From: Mytilus californianus
Lineage: Eukaryota > Mollusca > Bivalvia > Mytilida > Mytilidae
Assembly (NCBI RefSeq): GCF_021869535.1
Contig: NW_026262593.1
Span: 71,512,322 to 71,576,321 of the forward strand
Direction of reading: 5' to 3'
Length of the DNA stretch: 64,000 bases
The first letter of the stretch is position 1, and each line of letters opens with the position of its first letter. A model generated the notes under the pieces. It did no database searches. It worked only from the letters and a program-made list of their open reading frames with translations, and was not told where the DNA came from. Below are positions 55,601-64,000 of this stretch, in pieces. Both the position numbers and the translations under genes were made by a program.

Positions 55601-56465
55601 CAAAGCACATAAATTTTGTTGGAAATGGCTATAAATTAAACATGATTAAAACATAACATATAATTTACACTATCTAAAATGTCAAAAGGATCATTCTATA
55701 AAAAGTCCGCCATTTTCACAAAATTAAACATGTCAAATTTATGTGAGCTTCACGTCACAATGATAAAATGATACTGACAAGTTTGCGTCTTAATTGGAAA
55801 ATTTGCATTACCAGTTAATGTAATGAAACTGAATGTATTGTATTTTAAGAGCTCGATGACTAGGTTATCGAGGATTTCCATTTTAAAGGATGTCTCTTTA
55901 ACATTAAATGAAGTGTTTTTTGTCACAGAAAAGAATTTCTGTGGTAATTTGATTTCCTTTTTATAAAGTTATTCACGATCTTTGTTAGATCTTGTAAAAG
56001 CTTATCATAAGACTTCTTAGAAACCTAATGCTTTATATCATTTTTCATTTCATAAATTTCGTGGATGACATTTGCTCCCGATGTGTTCGTTATGTCTGTG
56101 TGTGCACTTCAAAAACTGTGTTGTTAGAAATATTAAAAGGTTGTGATAGGGGGTTCAAGTATGAAAATTAAGAAGGGGGAGGGGTTGTCCGAGATTACTA
56201 TGACGTCTGATGACCTTTTTATGACCGGACGGTCCAAACAAGACCCAAAAAGGCTGTCATACGTCAGAGCTATCTCGGACTAGGGAAGGGGTACCAGTTT
56301 AATTTTTGTGATTTTTGTGTAATTTCAAAAAAAAAAACAACGAAGGAATGGATTTTTCCAACTCCACATTTCCTTTCAGGACCCGCCAGGTTTGTGTGAT
56401 TCATCCAAATAATCAATCTATTATAAGGGACTATCAATTAAAGGGCAGAAAACGAAATAAAATAG
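55601..56465. other. Unassigned stretch
   Basis: AT-rich. An inverted pair GGGGTTGTCCGAGATTACTA ... AGCTATCTCGGACTAGGG (56171 and 56267) with TGACGTCTGATGAC and CATACGTCAGAG suggests a short unassigned foldback of about 115 bp. Confidence 0.4.
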
Positions 56466-56467
56466 AG

Positions 56468-56620
56468 GCGGATTACCAGGCAAAATATGCAGATTGCCTG
56501 GCGGAAAGGATGCAGATTACCTTGCGCTAAAAGATGCAAAATTAACTGGCAGAACAAGATGCAAATTAACTGGCGGCAACAGATGAAATTAACTGCAAAG
56601 ATGCCGATTACCAGGCAGAA
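56468..56620. repeat. ~24-bp diverged tandem repeat, six or seven copies
   Basis: Units of the form ATTA(A/C)CTGGCGGAACAAGATGC. Frames on both strands (56315-56726) cross it and are rejected as genes. Confidence 0.75.
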
Positions 56621-56971
56621 AAAAAAACGCATACGGCATGCACTTCATAAATCATGCAAAAACTCGCCAGCGCTTCAAAATAAATATGCTACGCTACATG
56701 CTACATGCAATGTATCATATTGCTGACAATGCATTCGCTGATTAAACTGTTATTGCCAATTAAAACAAGACTATTCAAATATGCCATATCACATAAAGTT
56801 CATGAAAATGATAATAAGAATTACAAAATATTTTGGACAGTACAACAGACTTCACGAGCACCAAACTCCAAATTCATAATACAGGCTTTGCGACTGTTTA
56901 AGAAAGAAACCAGCAATTGTTACCTATTTGGATGTTGATTGGTTTTATTTTCTGGTGTTTGTCTTTTTTTA

Positions 56972-57270
56972 AGGGAGCTACCATTTGATTTGTATGGGGG
57001 CGGGGTCTGGGATGAAATTTGAAAAAAGGCAGGACAGGAGTTTTGAGTAAAAAACAAAGGCAGGATGAGCAACTTTGCCAAAAAAAGGCAGGATGACCAT
57101 TTTTGTAAAAAAAAGTCAGGATAAACTAAAAAAAAAAAGGCATGACCGAATAGAGTGAAAAATGAAAATGCAGGACAGAGATAACAACTAAAAAAAAAAT
57201 GCAGGACAAAATTTTTCATCCTCCCCCCCCCCCCCCCCCCCCCCCCATAAAAATCAAATGGTAGCTCCCT
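56972..57270 (+). mobile_element. Family A foldback element, copy 4
   Basis: Left AGGGAGCTACCATTTG, right CAAATGGTAGCTCCCT, with a C run of about 25 before the right end and TTTAA/TAAAT flanks. Seven or so GGCAGGA-type units. Confidence 0.9.
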
Positions 57271-57740
57271 AAATTCATGAACAATATCCCCATGCTAGTG
57301 CAACTCAGAGGTTGACATTCATTCTATGCATGCTTATATTCAACTTGCTAACAAATGGACCAATTCAGAGTGAGTGGAGTGAAAAAGAGTTTTATGAAAG
57401 TGTGAATGAACGTGTCAAAATTTAGACTGCCCGAAAGGCCCTTTGATTAAGAAAATGAAGAAAATGAATTTGAATTTGATTATGTGTGAAAATCATTGCT
57501 TAGAACGTTTTGATTGGTCCTAAGCTCTGTACGAGGACGGAAGTTGAAATTTTAAACCATCATCTCATTATTGTTCAAATAGTTATGGTGTAGCATTGTG
57601 GGGAAGGCACTGCATCTGTTTGACGATCTAATTGGTCCAGACTTGACCTCTGCGAGAACGCGTATGAGGCATCGGGATTAACTAGAACAAAATTTGTTCT
57701 TGTCTTTTGAACTTGTCCACTATGAGCAGCTTTTGAACTG
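57271..57740. other. Unassigned stretch between two family A copies
   Basis: Unique-looking; nothing supported. Confidence 0.45.
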
Positions 57741-57743
57741 TAT

Positions 57744-58010
57744 AAGGGGGGGGGGCTAGGATGAACTATTTTGTCCTGCATTTTTCTTAGTTTTTATCTC
57801 TGTCCTGCTTTTATATTTTTCACTCTATTCGGACCTGCATTTTTTTTTATTAGTTTATCCTGACTTTTTTTTACATAAATTGTCGTCTTGCCTTTTTTTT
57901 TACCAAGTTGCTCATCTTGCCTTATTTTTTTTTACTCAACTTGAAACTCCTGTCCTGCCTTTTTTCAAATTTCATCCTAGCCCCCCTTAAAAATCAAATG
58001 GTAGCTCCCT
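57744..58010 (-). mobile_element. Family A foldback element, copy 5, left end truncated
   Basis: The left end begins in the G run before CTAGGATGAA, so the AGGGAGCTACC part is missing. The right end CAAATGGTAGCTCCCT is intact. Opposite orientation to copy 4. Confidence 0.85.
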
Positions 58011-59150
58011 AAGTCACAGTAATAGCTTTTAAGTAGTTTACATTGCAGTTAAAATCTATCCCATATACACCAAGCACTGATTTAAAAATAGACTTTATAT
58101 TTGTCAAATACAAATACACTTTTTTTTCCTTTAGAATTTGTAAGGCTTTTTGTCTATAAAAGGTTAATAATAACATATGATCATCTTTTATTATGTTAAG
58201 GTTACAATTCGTTTTATAAACATTAAAAATCTATATTGACCGAGGACACATGCCAAGGAAAATATCGGTTCCTTTCTTCCATAAAATACTTGTGACTGTA
58301 CATGTTAATAACATAGTATCGTAATCAAACAACAAGATATATGTATGTGAAAATGGCCGCGGTTCGCTATGAGATTTTGACAACAACAAAACATGCACCC
58401 GGACAGAATTTGCAGATGTTGCTCCAGAATATGTAGAAAGGAAAAGGGCCAACCAACAAGGCAACGAAAGTAATGGGACTTGTAAAAAGTCTATGCATTT
58501 AACCTTATAAGAAGCCCCCCCCCCAAAAAAAAAAAAAACCTAAATCCGCCATTAATTTAAGCTGGGATTTGATAGAATCTTTGATCAGTAAAAACAAGAA
58601 ACATAGACACACTATACTTAAAGACAAATTTTAAGAAGAAACATAAAAATAGATCAAACAAATGCAAAAAAGATACCACGAGCCCGGAAGGTTTACTGTT
58701 AAAACCTCTACATCAATTCAGGCCTATCTGGTATGTGTTTGATACAGTACAAAAGAGGTATTGTGAAACCACTAGAAAATATAAGTACAGTATCCTACGG
58801 TTTTTAATTAATATATATTTAACATAATTAAATATAGTCGAATGCCAGAATTATTTACTTGTAGTATATATTGCTTAAAGTTGCGGGTGATATTTCCTTA
58901 AAGTAACACATTTTTATACAATGCTTTTTCGAAGTGGTAGTACTTGATAAAAAAATCATTTAGATTAAAGTTTTATTTCAGACGTGGATCGATATCAGCC
59001 CTCGAGCTTTCTACTCTTGGGATGATATCATGACATGGGGCTAGTACTAGAATTAGTAAATTGTTGATGTTGCATTGTTGACAGTTCAGAGTCCACTATT
59101 GGAGCTTTCAAAAGACCTTTTACAATACAACATTCAGTACACCGAGTAGG
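58011..59150. other. Unassigned stretch
   Basis: AT-rich; a C run and A run at 58507-58530 followed by CTAAATCCGCC. Nothing supported. Confidence 0.45.
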
Positions 59151-59153
59151 AAA

Positions 59154-59353
59154 GAGGGTCTGCATGGGGTTTACAGAATAGAGCATAATGGGCCAAATAA
59201 AGAAAGAATAGAGTAATATGGACATAAAAAAATAAGAGAATAATATACTAAAACAGAAAGAATAAAGAACAATTGGCAAAAATGTAAGAGTGATAGAGAG
59301 AATGCATTAATAATTAAAGGCTACAAAAAAATTAACACCCCCTCCTGACCCTC
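59154..59353 (+). mobile_element. Family B element, copy 9
   Basis: Left GAGGGTCTGCATGGGG, right CCCCCTCCTGACCCTC. Flanks AGGAAA (59148) and AGGAAG (59354) match at five of six bases, again suggesting a 6-bp target duplication. Confidence 0.85.
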
Positions 59354-59938
59354 AGGAAGCAAAATATTACAGTAATGGTAACACATTCCTTCATTCTTTA
59401 CTCTCGACATGAGTTGTCTATAATGTTTAGGGTTGTTGTTCTTGTGTATGTTCATCTTTTGCAGTTTTAATTATTAATAATGTATTTCCAGTGTAAATGA
59501 TTACAGTCATATTCAACAAAGTTTAACGATATACTTTCTCGGAATCTATACTTTTAGTATTATTAATTTTCAATTAGATGGTATATAAAATTTTATAAAT
59601 TAAACTTTAAACACTATATAAAAGTACCAGTCCAAATCTGAAAGCTCTTTACACACAAACTTACTACAGAAAAAGAGGTATATAAAAGAACGTATAAATA
59701 AAACATGGCTGTATTTTCCTACTATTGGGACACTGTTTGGAGACTTACCTAAACATATATATAGCGCATGTATAAACGAAGATTTGAACATAACACTCAG
59801 ATAATACAAGGGACAAAGATATAAGACCAACTCCTCTTTTAGTATGTGTTTCATTGGCAGGGTCAAAGTCAAAATCGAAGTTTTTGAAATCTATTGAATT
59901 TTGAATATAAAAGAGTCATAATTATATACATCCTCGTC
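59354..59938. other. Unassigned stretch
   Basis: AT-rich; the 90-codon minus frame 59600-59872 has no motif. Confidence 0.4.
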
Positions 59939-59941
59939 CTT

Positions 59942-59999
59942 AAGTCTCAGGTGGATAGTTGTCTTATTGGCAATCACACCACATCTCCTTTTTTTATAT
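59942..59999 (+). mobile_element. Family C terminal fragment
   Basis: AGGTGGATAGTTGTCTTATT and GGCAATCACACCACATCTCC. Confidence 0.6.
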
Positions 60000-60655
60000 A
60001 ATAAAATTAATTTTCATCAGTTTTACATATTTGACATATATAAAAAACTATTCAACGCTAATTATTGCTTTTGAAGATAATATTGCTTTTCATGTTTTTT
60101 GGTAAATGTTTGCGTCAAAGTACATTCACTAAATACAACAAATTTCAGAAAGACTGCATTTTGAATCCTCCTTGGTTGACGGAATGAAAATACATGGAAA
60201 AAAGGTAGAGGGAGGTCGAAAGGAGGTATTGTCAGCTTTTATTTGCATTTGAATGTGTCTTTGTTATCTATTTTTACAAAAAACCTCCAAATTGACGAAA
60301 AATATAAGAAAGTTGCAGTTTTAAGCAGTCAGAGACATCTTTGTCTTAGTCACATGGTTAGAAAAGTGCGCTTATGTAATAAAATAGTTGTTAGTAACTC
60401 GAAGTTAACAACTAAAGCTGTGGCACTGTGAATTGGAATCTAGAAGTCGTTACTGCCTCTTTATTGATAATTATTTATACGGAGGTTATTTACCGACAAT
60501 TTACACGCAATTTTTATTGCATGTTTTTCATGTTCGATAATAATCAATTGACTTAGGAAAATCATCATATGACGCATTATTTTGAGATTTTAATATTAAA
60601 ATAAAACAAAACAAGGAATTTCAAAATAAAAATAAGTTATAGATTTTAAAACCAA
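60000..60655. other. Unassigned stretch downstream of the second MVVGCNF exon
   Basis: AT-rich; would be intron of the minus-strand exon at 60657. No copy of the 105-bp array found beside the other exon is seen here. Confidence 0.4.
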
Positions 60656-60656
60656 C

Positions 60657-60748
60657 CTGGCCTTTGCACCTTGGAAGATCAGGAAAAAAGTTACATCCGA
60701 CGACCATGTCTAATGATGATATTTTTTCTTCACTAAAACAGTATTTGC
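60657..60748 (-). CDS. Putative internal exon, MVVGCNFFPDLPRC paralogue
   Basis: On the minus strand GATAGCTTCGTTACAG (acceptor-like) precedes 92 nt ending CAG followed by GTTGGT. Two leading bases then 30 codons read KYCFSEEKISSLDMVVGCNF then FPDLPRCKGQ. It aligns with the exon at 43173-43262 over SEEKI...MVVGCNF-PDLP-C, with FF for FL, R for H, and three extra residues before MVVG. The GTTGGT donor is weaker than the GTAAGA of the first copy, and the phase at the 5' end differs (two leading bases here, none there), so one of the acceptors may be misplaced. Same strand, 17.4 kb apart, which fits a tandemly duplicated gene family. Function unknown. Confidence 0.55.
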
Positions 60749-61019
60749 CTGTAACGAAGCTATCAATTTATTTATTGATAAAACACCTCTCGGACAAAGC
60801 AATTGTCAATTTGAATTAATACAAAATAACGAAGTTGTTTATAGTATCGCCACACCAATATCTCCAATATTTTCAGAGGAATCCTTTTCTAATATGATAC
60901 TTAACGAAAAAGTTCACAATAAATATTATCTATTTTCACTATAAATAATATCCTTTATTTTTTCAATAGCCTCTGTGTGTTGTCATATGTTATAAAGAGA
61001 AACACGTGTTGACATATTG
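60749..61019. other. Unassigned stretch
   Basis: Would be intron upstream of the minus-strand exon; limited similarity to 43265-43310. Confidence 0.4.
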
Positions 61020-61020
61020 A

Positions 61021-61287
61021 CATAAATTGAAACTTAAAAGTGTAAAAATCCAATTTTCAACCAATTATGGTGATTTAGAGAAGTTCCGAAGTCTCGATAG
61101 ATGCTACTCTCTACGTGATCTCTCTCTCTCTCTAGATCCATGCGATCCGATGATAAAACCTTATAATTCTGCTAACAACCAACTTAATTTATTGATCACC
61201 GCTATTAACCCGGAACACGCGACTATGATACAATGGATCATGGATAACCAACTCAATTATTTATTCCCGTACTATTTATACAGGTAG
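61021..61287 (+). CDS. Balanced-codon open frame, possible exon
   Basis: Open from an upstream TGA to TAG at 61285-61287 (about 88 codons); the only upstream start is non-ATG. Near its middle, CTCTCTCTCTCTCTAG (61120-61135) is a strong acceptor-like tract, so a 152-nt exon at 61136-61287 is possible. It would read CDPMIKPYNSANNQLNLLIT then AINPEHATMIQWIMDNQLNY and LFPYYLYR. NNQLNLL and DNQLNYL form a short internal repeat. The end TACAGGTAGC could be the stop or a donor (CAG, then GTAGCA). AATAAA lies about 16 bp past the stop. Composition is protein-like; family unknown. Confidence 0.35.
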   Translation, partial: HKLKLKSVKIQFSTNYGDLEKFRSLDRCYSLRDLSLSLDPCDPMIKPYNSANNQLNLLITAINPEHATMIQWIMDNQLNYLFPYYLYR

Positions 61288-61401
61288 CATGAAAAGGTCA
61301 ATAAATACACAAGGGAATTTATTGTTTTTAATGTTAAAACAATTGATAATTACGAAATGAAATAAGACAAGTGAAGTGGGAATTGAAACAGGATAAGCAC
61401 T

Positions 61402-61403
<2 letters not shown>

Positions 61404-61455
<52 letters not shown>
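61404..61455. repeat. GA microsatellite
   Basis: About 26 uninterrupted GA units, on the same strand as a CT tract 280 bp upstream (61120-61133), so the two can pair. Confidence 0.95.
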
Positions 61456-61458
<3 letters not shown>

Positions 61459-62300
61459 GAATATCTGATCACAGGTTGAAATTAATTGTGTTTTGAAATG
61501 GAATTGACGACTGAAATAGTAAAATGATTGAGTGATATTTCTGTACTGATGTCGATAATTATATATAAAACAACGTAAAGATTTTTATTAAAATTTGAAC
61601 TAATCACTTGTCAAAATTGTTACCAGTTATAACAGCTAATTGCGCAGATGCAAAACAGTTAATGTTTCTGTATCACTGAAAGCGACCTCGTGCATTCTAT
61701 AATTTGAAAATAAAATATAATTGGTAGTTTGTTCAATGCAAAAAACATCTTAAAAATTAACAGACACTATAAAAATATTATGAAGTAATTACTGCTTTCA
61801 AAACTCTGGCACGCGACTTCTGTATTTTTGTTAGCCTATCGTCTGCACAGCACGCAGTGACGTCTGCCCAGGTATGCTGTATTTTTATTTTTGACAGGTG
61901 ATTAGAGCATAAAAATATATCTTTTGAATTTTATATCATAGGTGAACATGGGTTTGTTTGTGTACTCAAGTAAAAAGCAAGAGCCACTGAAATGTACTTG
62001 AGATCAAAACAGTATTTTTCCCCCATTTGTAGACTTAAAAATATATACAAAAGCATTTCGTTGTAAAATTTATTTTATTGCATTGCCTCAAGTACTCGAA
62101 ATTTTTGGAAATGAATGTTTGAAATTGCTTAATTTTTATTTCAAATTAACAAACTCAGTCTATTTTATGAGGGAATAAAATACTTGAAAGAAATCTATAA
62201 ACGAAGTAAATATATTCTGACAATATATTGAATTACGATAGCAAATGTTTGTCTATATATCTGGCAATGGAAAACGATTGCAGCGAACGTATTGAAAAGA
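61456..62300. other. Unassigned stretch
   Basis: AT-rich; nothing supported. Confidence 0.45.
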
Positions 62301-62302
62301 AA

Positions 62303-62570
62303 TTGATTAATACTTGTTTAACGTCCAGTGACAAATATTTCATGCATATTCAGGACGAGAACAAATTAACAATTATCACAAGAGGTAGATTTTGCAAGGT
62401 ATATGTAGGTCACTCGGGATGAAGGGCGGTAAATTTGGACTGCCACTGGGAAATATTGGTATGAGGGTGTCAATCCATCCGGGGCTGCTCAATTGCGGCG
62501 AGTAATGACACCGAGTCGTAACCCTTCTTTTGTTTACACCAGAAACAAATGAACCTTAAACAGTACAAAT
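62303..62570 (-). mobile_element. SINE-like repeat, reversed, long copy
   Basis: Its complement ends CACTGGACGTTAAACAAG then ATTAATCAAT, the tail shared with 39838, 46515 and 63193. The body contains GGGATGAAGGGCGGTAAATT, ATCCATCCGGGGCTGCTC and TGACACCGAGTCGTAACCC, GC-richer than the background. The plus frame 62228-62422 lies in it and is rejected. Confidence 0.7.
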
Positions 62571-63188
62571 TGTTAGAAAGATGAAAAAAATATATGAAAA
62601 TACAAGATTTCAAGGTATGTAGAATACAGTAACTAAAACAGATGCTGGTTTTTATTTTGAATATATTATGTAGAAATATTTTTTTTCACCCATTTGTATT
62701 TTCCCTGGCAAATGGGATATATAAAATAAAGCCAGGGACCCCTCTGTCAGCTGCCCTGGACTGCTCAGGGTATGTTTCCAGGTAATTTGAAATAAAAGAT
62801 ATTATTCATATATTATTCATAACACCTTGTCGGGAGAGAAGCGGGTACATGGTTTAGATATCATATCTTAGCCATACGGACGCCACACATTAGCACAGGT
62901 TTACTGCCTGAACGAAAAAAGTCCAGGATTAACAGAAGTTCCATACCCCCAGACAAACCTTTGGAACTGAGATGAAAACACAAAGAATGGAGGAAGAAAA
63001 AGACTACTTAATGATATTCAAAGGTGAAATGATGGTTCAGAAAAAAATTATTTCATTTGTAAAAAATCCCGAATCTCTTGGTAGGTGTTAACTGCAGTTT
63101 TAAATAAAAGGAGGCGTATCCAAATTAGAAAACAACCTATCAAAGGAACAGGACGGGAAAATCGTCAAAATATGTGCTTTAGTAGTAG
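62571..63188. other. Unassigned stretch
   Basis: AT-rich with a GC-richer patch CCAGGGACCCCTCTGTCAGC near 62732; nothing supported. Confidence 0.4.
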
Positions 63189-63192
63189 CTAT

Positions 63193-63245
63193 GATTAATT
63201 GATTGGTGTATCCTAAACGTCCAGTGGCAAATATTTCATATTAGG
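63193..63245 (-). mobile_element. SINE tail fragment, reversed
   Basis: ATTAATTGATTGGTGTATCC then TAAACGTCCAGTGGCAAATA. Confidence 0.7.
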
Positions 63246-63365
63246 TCGACGGTAGTATAACTACAATGTAGTTATCTTGACTCGTCTTTTTATGGGCTTT
63301 TTTTTGGTGATTGACAAGACACGATATATATTGTCCATCTGCCATTTAGATTTTGTACCCCTTTT

Positions 63366-63498
63366 TTTATTACTTAAAGAGAGGCGAAAAACATACCAAA
63401 GGGACAAACTCATGAGTCGAAAACAAACTGACAACGCCATGGCAGACAACGAAAAAAAAAGCCGAAAGACAAACAACAGTATACAAAACACAACATAG
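63366..63498 (-). mobile_element. Family F repeat, reversed
   Basis: GAGAGGCGAAAAACATACCA, AAGGGACAAACTCATGAGTC and ACTGACAACGCCATGGCAGA are the complement of the 1660-1735 region. The opposed frames at 63261-63611 are frames through it. Confidence 0.75.
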
Positions 63499-63559
63499 AA
63501 AAATGAAGACTGGTCAACCGATTTGGTCATCAACGGTATATATCTGTTAACTTGGAACA

Positions 63560-63836
63560 TGAATATTAGGAATCTGATGTTCAGTAGTTGTCGTTTGTTG
63601 ATGTGGTTCATAAGTGTTTCTCGTTTTTTTTATATAGATTAGACCGTTGGTTTTTTTTCCTTTTGAATGGTTTTACACTAGTAATTTTTGGGGCCCTTTA
63701 TAGCTTGCTGTTCGGTGTGAGCCAAGGCTCCGTGTTGAAGACCGTACTTTGACCTATAATGGTTTACTTTTATAAATTGTGACTTGAATGGAGAGTTGTC
63801 TCATTGGCACTCATACCACATCTTCTTATATCTATT
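63560..63836 (+). mobile_element. Family C repeat, near-complete copy
   Basis: Matches 24112-24395 almost throughout, from AATCTGATGTTCAGTAGTTG to TCTTCTTATATCTATT, including ACACTAGTAATTTTTGGGGC. Confidence 0.9.
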
Positions 63837-64000
63837 AACAAGGTGCGAGGTTAAACGTTTGCTTTTACATATGTACTCAGCACACACACCATCTTTTTAT
63901 TTCGATCAAAATACTTGGCAACAACCAAGCATAAAACAGTCCCCTCAATTCTGATGCAAATTTTAAATCCATTTTAACGACCAAGCACTGCATTTGTCAA

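Noticed and set aside
56315-56726. Basic open frames on both strands
   Set aside because: They cross the 24-bp tandem repeat, which explains their composition.
63261-63611. 116-codon minus frame
   Set aside because: Runs through the reversed family F repeat; a 73-codon frame occupies the other strand.

Overview
This is a eukaryotic, AT-rich, gene-poor window dominated by interspersed repeats. Several repeats match ones I recognise from memory as typical of marine mussels. Examples are the element ending GTCTCATTGGCACTCATACC...CACATCTTCTTATATCT, the CCATGGCGTTGTCAGTTT family, and SINE tails of the type (A/G)CGTTAAACA followed by ATCAATCAAT. The best guess is therefore a bivalve mollusc nuclear genome, most likely Mytilus. 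This rests on recall and not on a search. I see no bacterial-style operons, rRNA, CRISPR array or phage.

No complete protein-coding gene is convincing. Most open frames are chance frames in AT-rich DNA or lie in repeats. The exceptions worth keeping are exon-like pieces. Two are paralogous minus-strand exons at 43173-43262 and 60657-60748 that share MVVGCNF(L/F)PDLP(H/R)C and sit between acceptor-like and donor-like sites. Others are a plus-strand exon-like frame after a strong pyrimidine tract (43861-43995), a well-placed ATG frame that breaks early (44355-44465), a balanced-codon frame at 61021-61287, an ATG-less frame at 28786-28972, a possible split short frame at 9868-9931 plus 10389-10466, and one unusually long frame of 168 codons (29610-30116). 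None could be assigned to a family.

Layout: 0-8 kb is repeat-rich (foldback elements, a 22-bp array, inverted GCTCTTTGC clusters). 8-11.8 kb is a repeat-poor island. 11.8-24.6 kb holds dispersed repeats, a perfect 36-bp array, several inverted-repeat elements and a 60-bp array. 24.6-31.8 kb is mixed. 31.8-42 kb holds a tRNA-derived SINE, a long palindrome, a TIR-bounded 21-bp array and a TIR element inserted into another minisatellite. 42-45 kb has the five-copy 105-bp array next to the first MVVGCNF exon and the other exon-like pieces. 45-54 kb is dense in nested repeats. 54-57 kb has a 132-bp hairpin and further tandem arrays. 57-64 kb has more repeats plus the second MVVGCNF exon.

The recurring structural theme is short elements with terminal inverted repeats (MITE or foldback type) and no transposase in sight, so they would have to be mobilised in trans. 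Two such families have several copies here and internal sequence rich in short repeated motifs. One of them shows apparent 6-bp target duplications. Repeat boundaries are by eye and usually good to about 5-20 bp.
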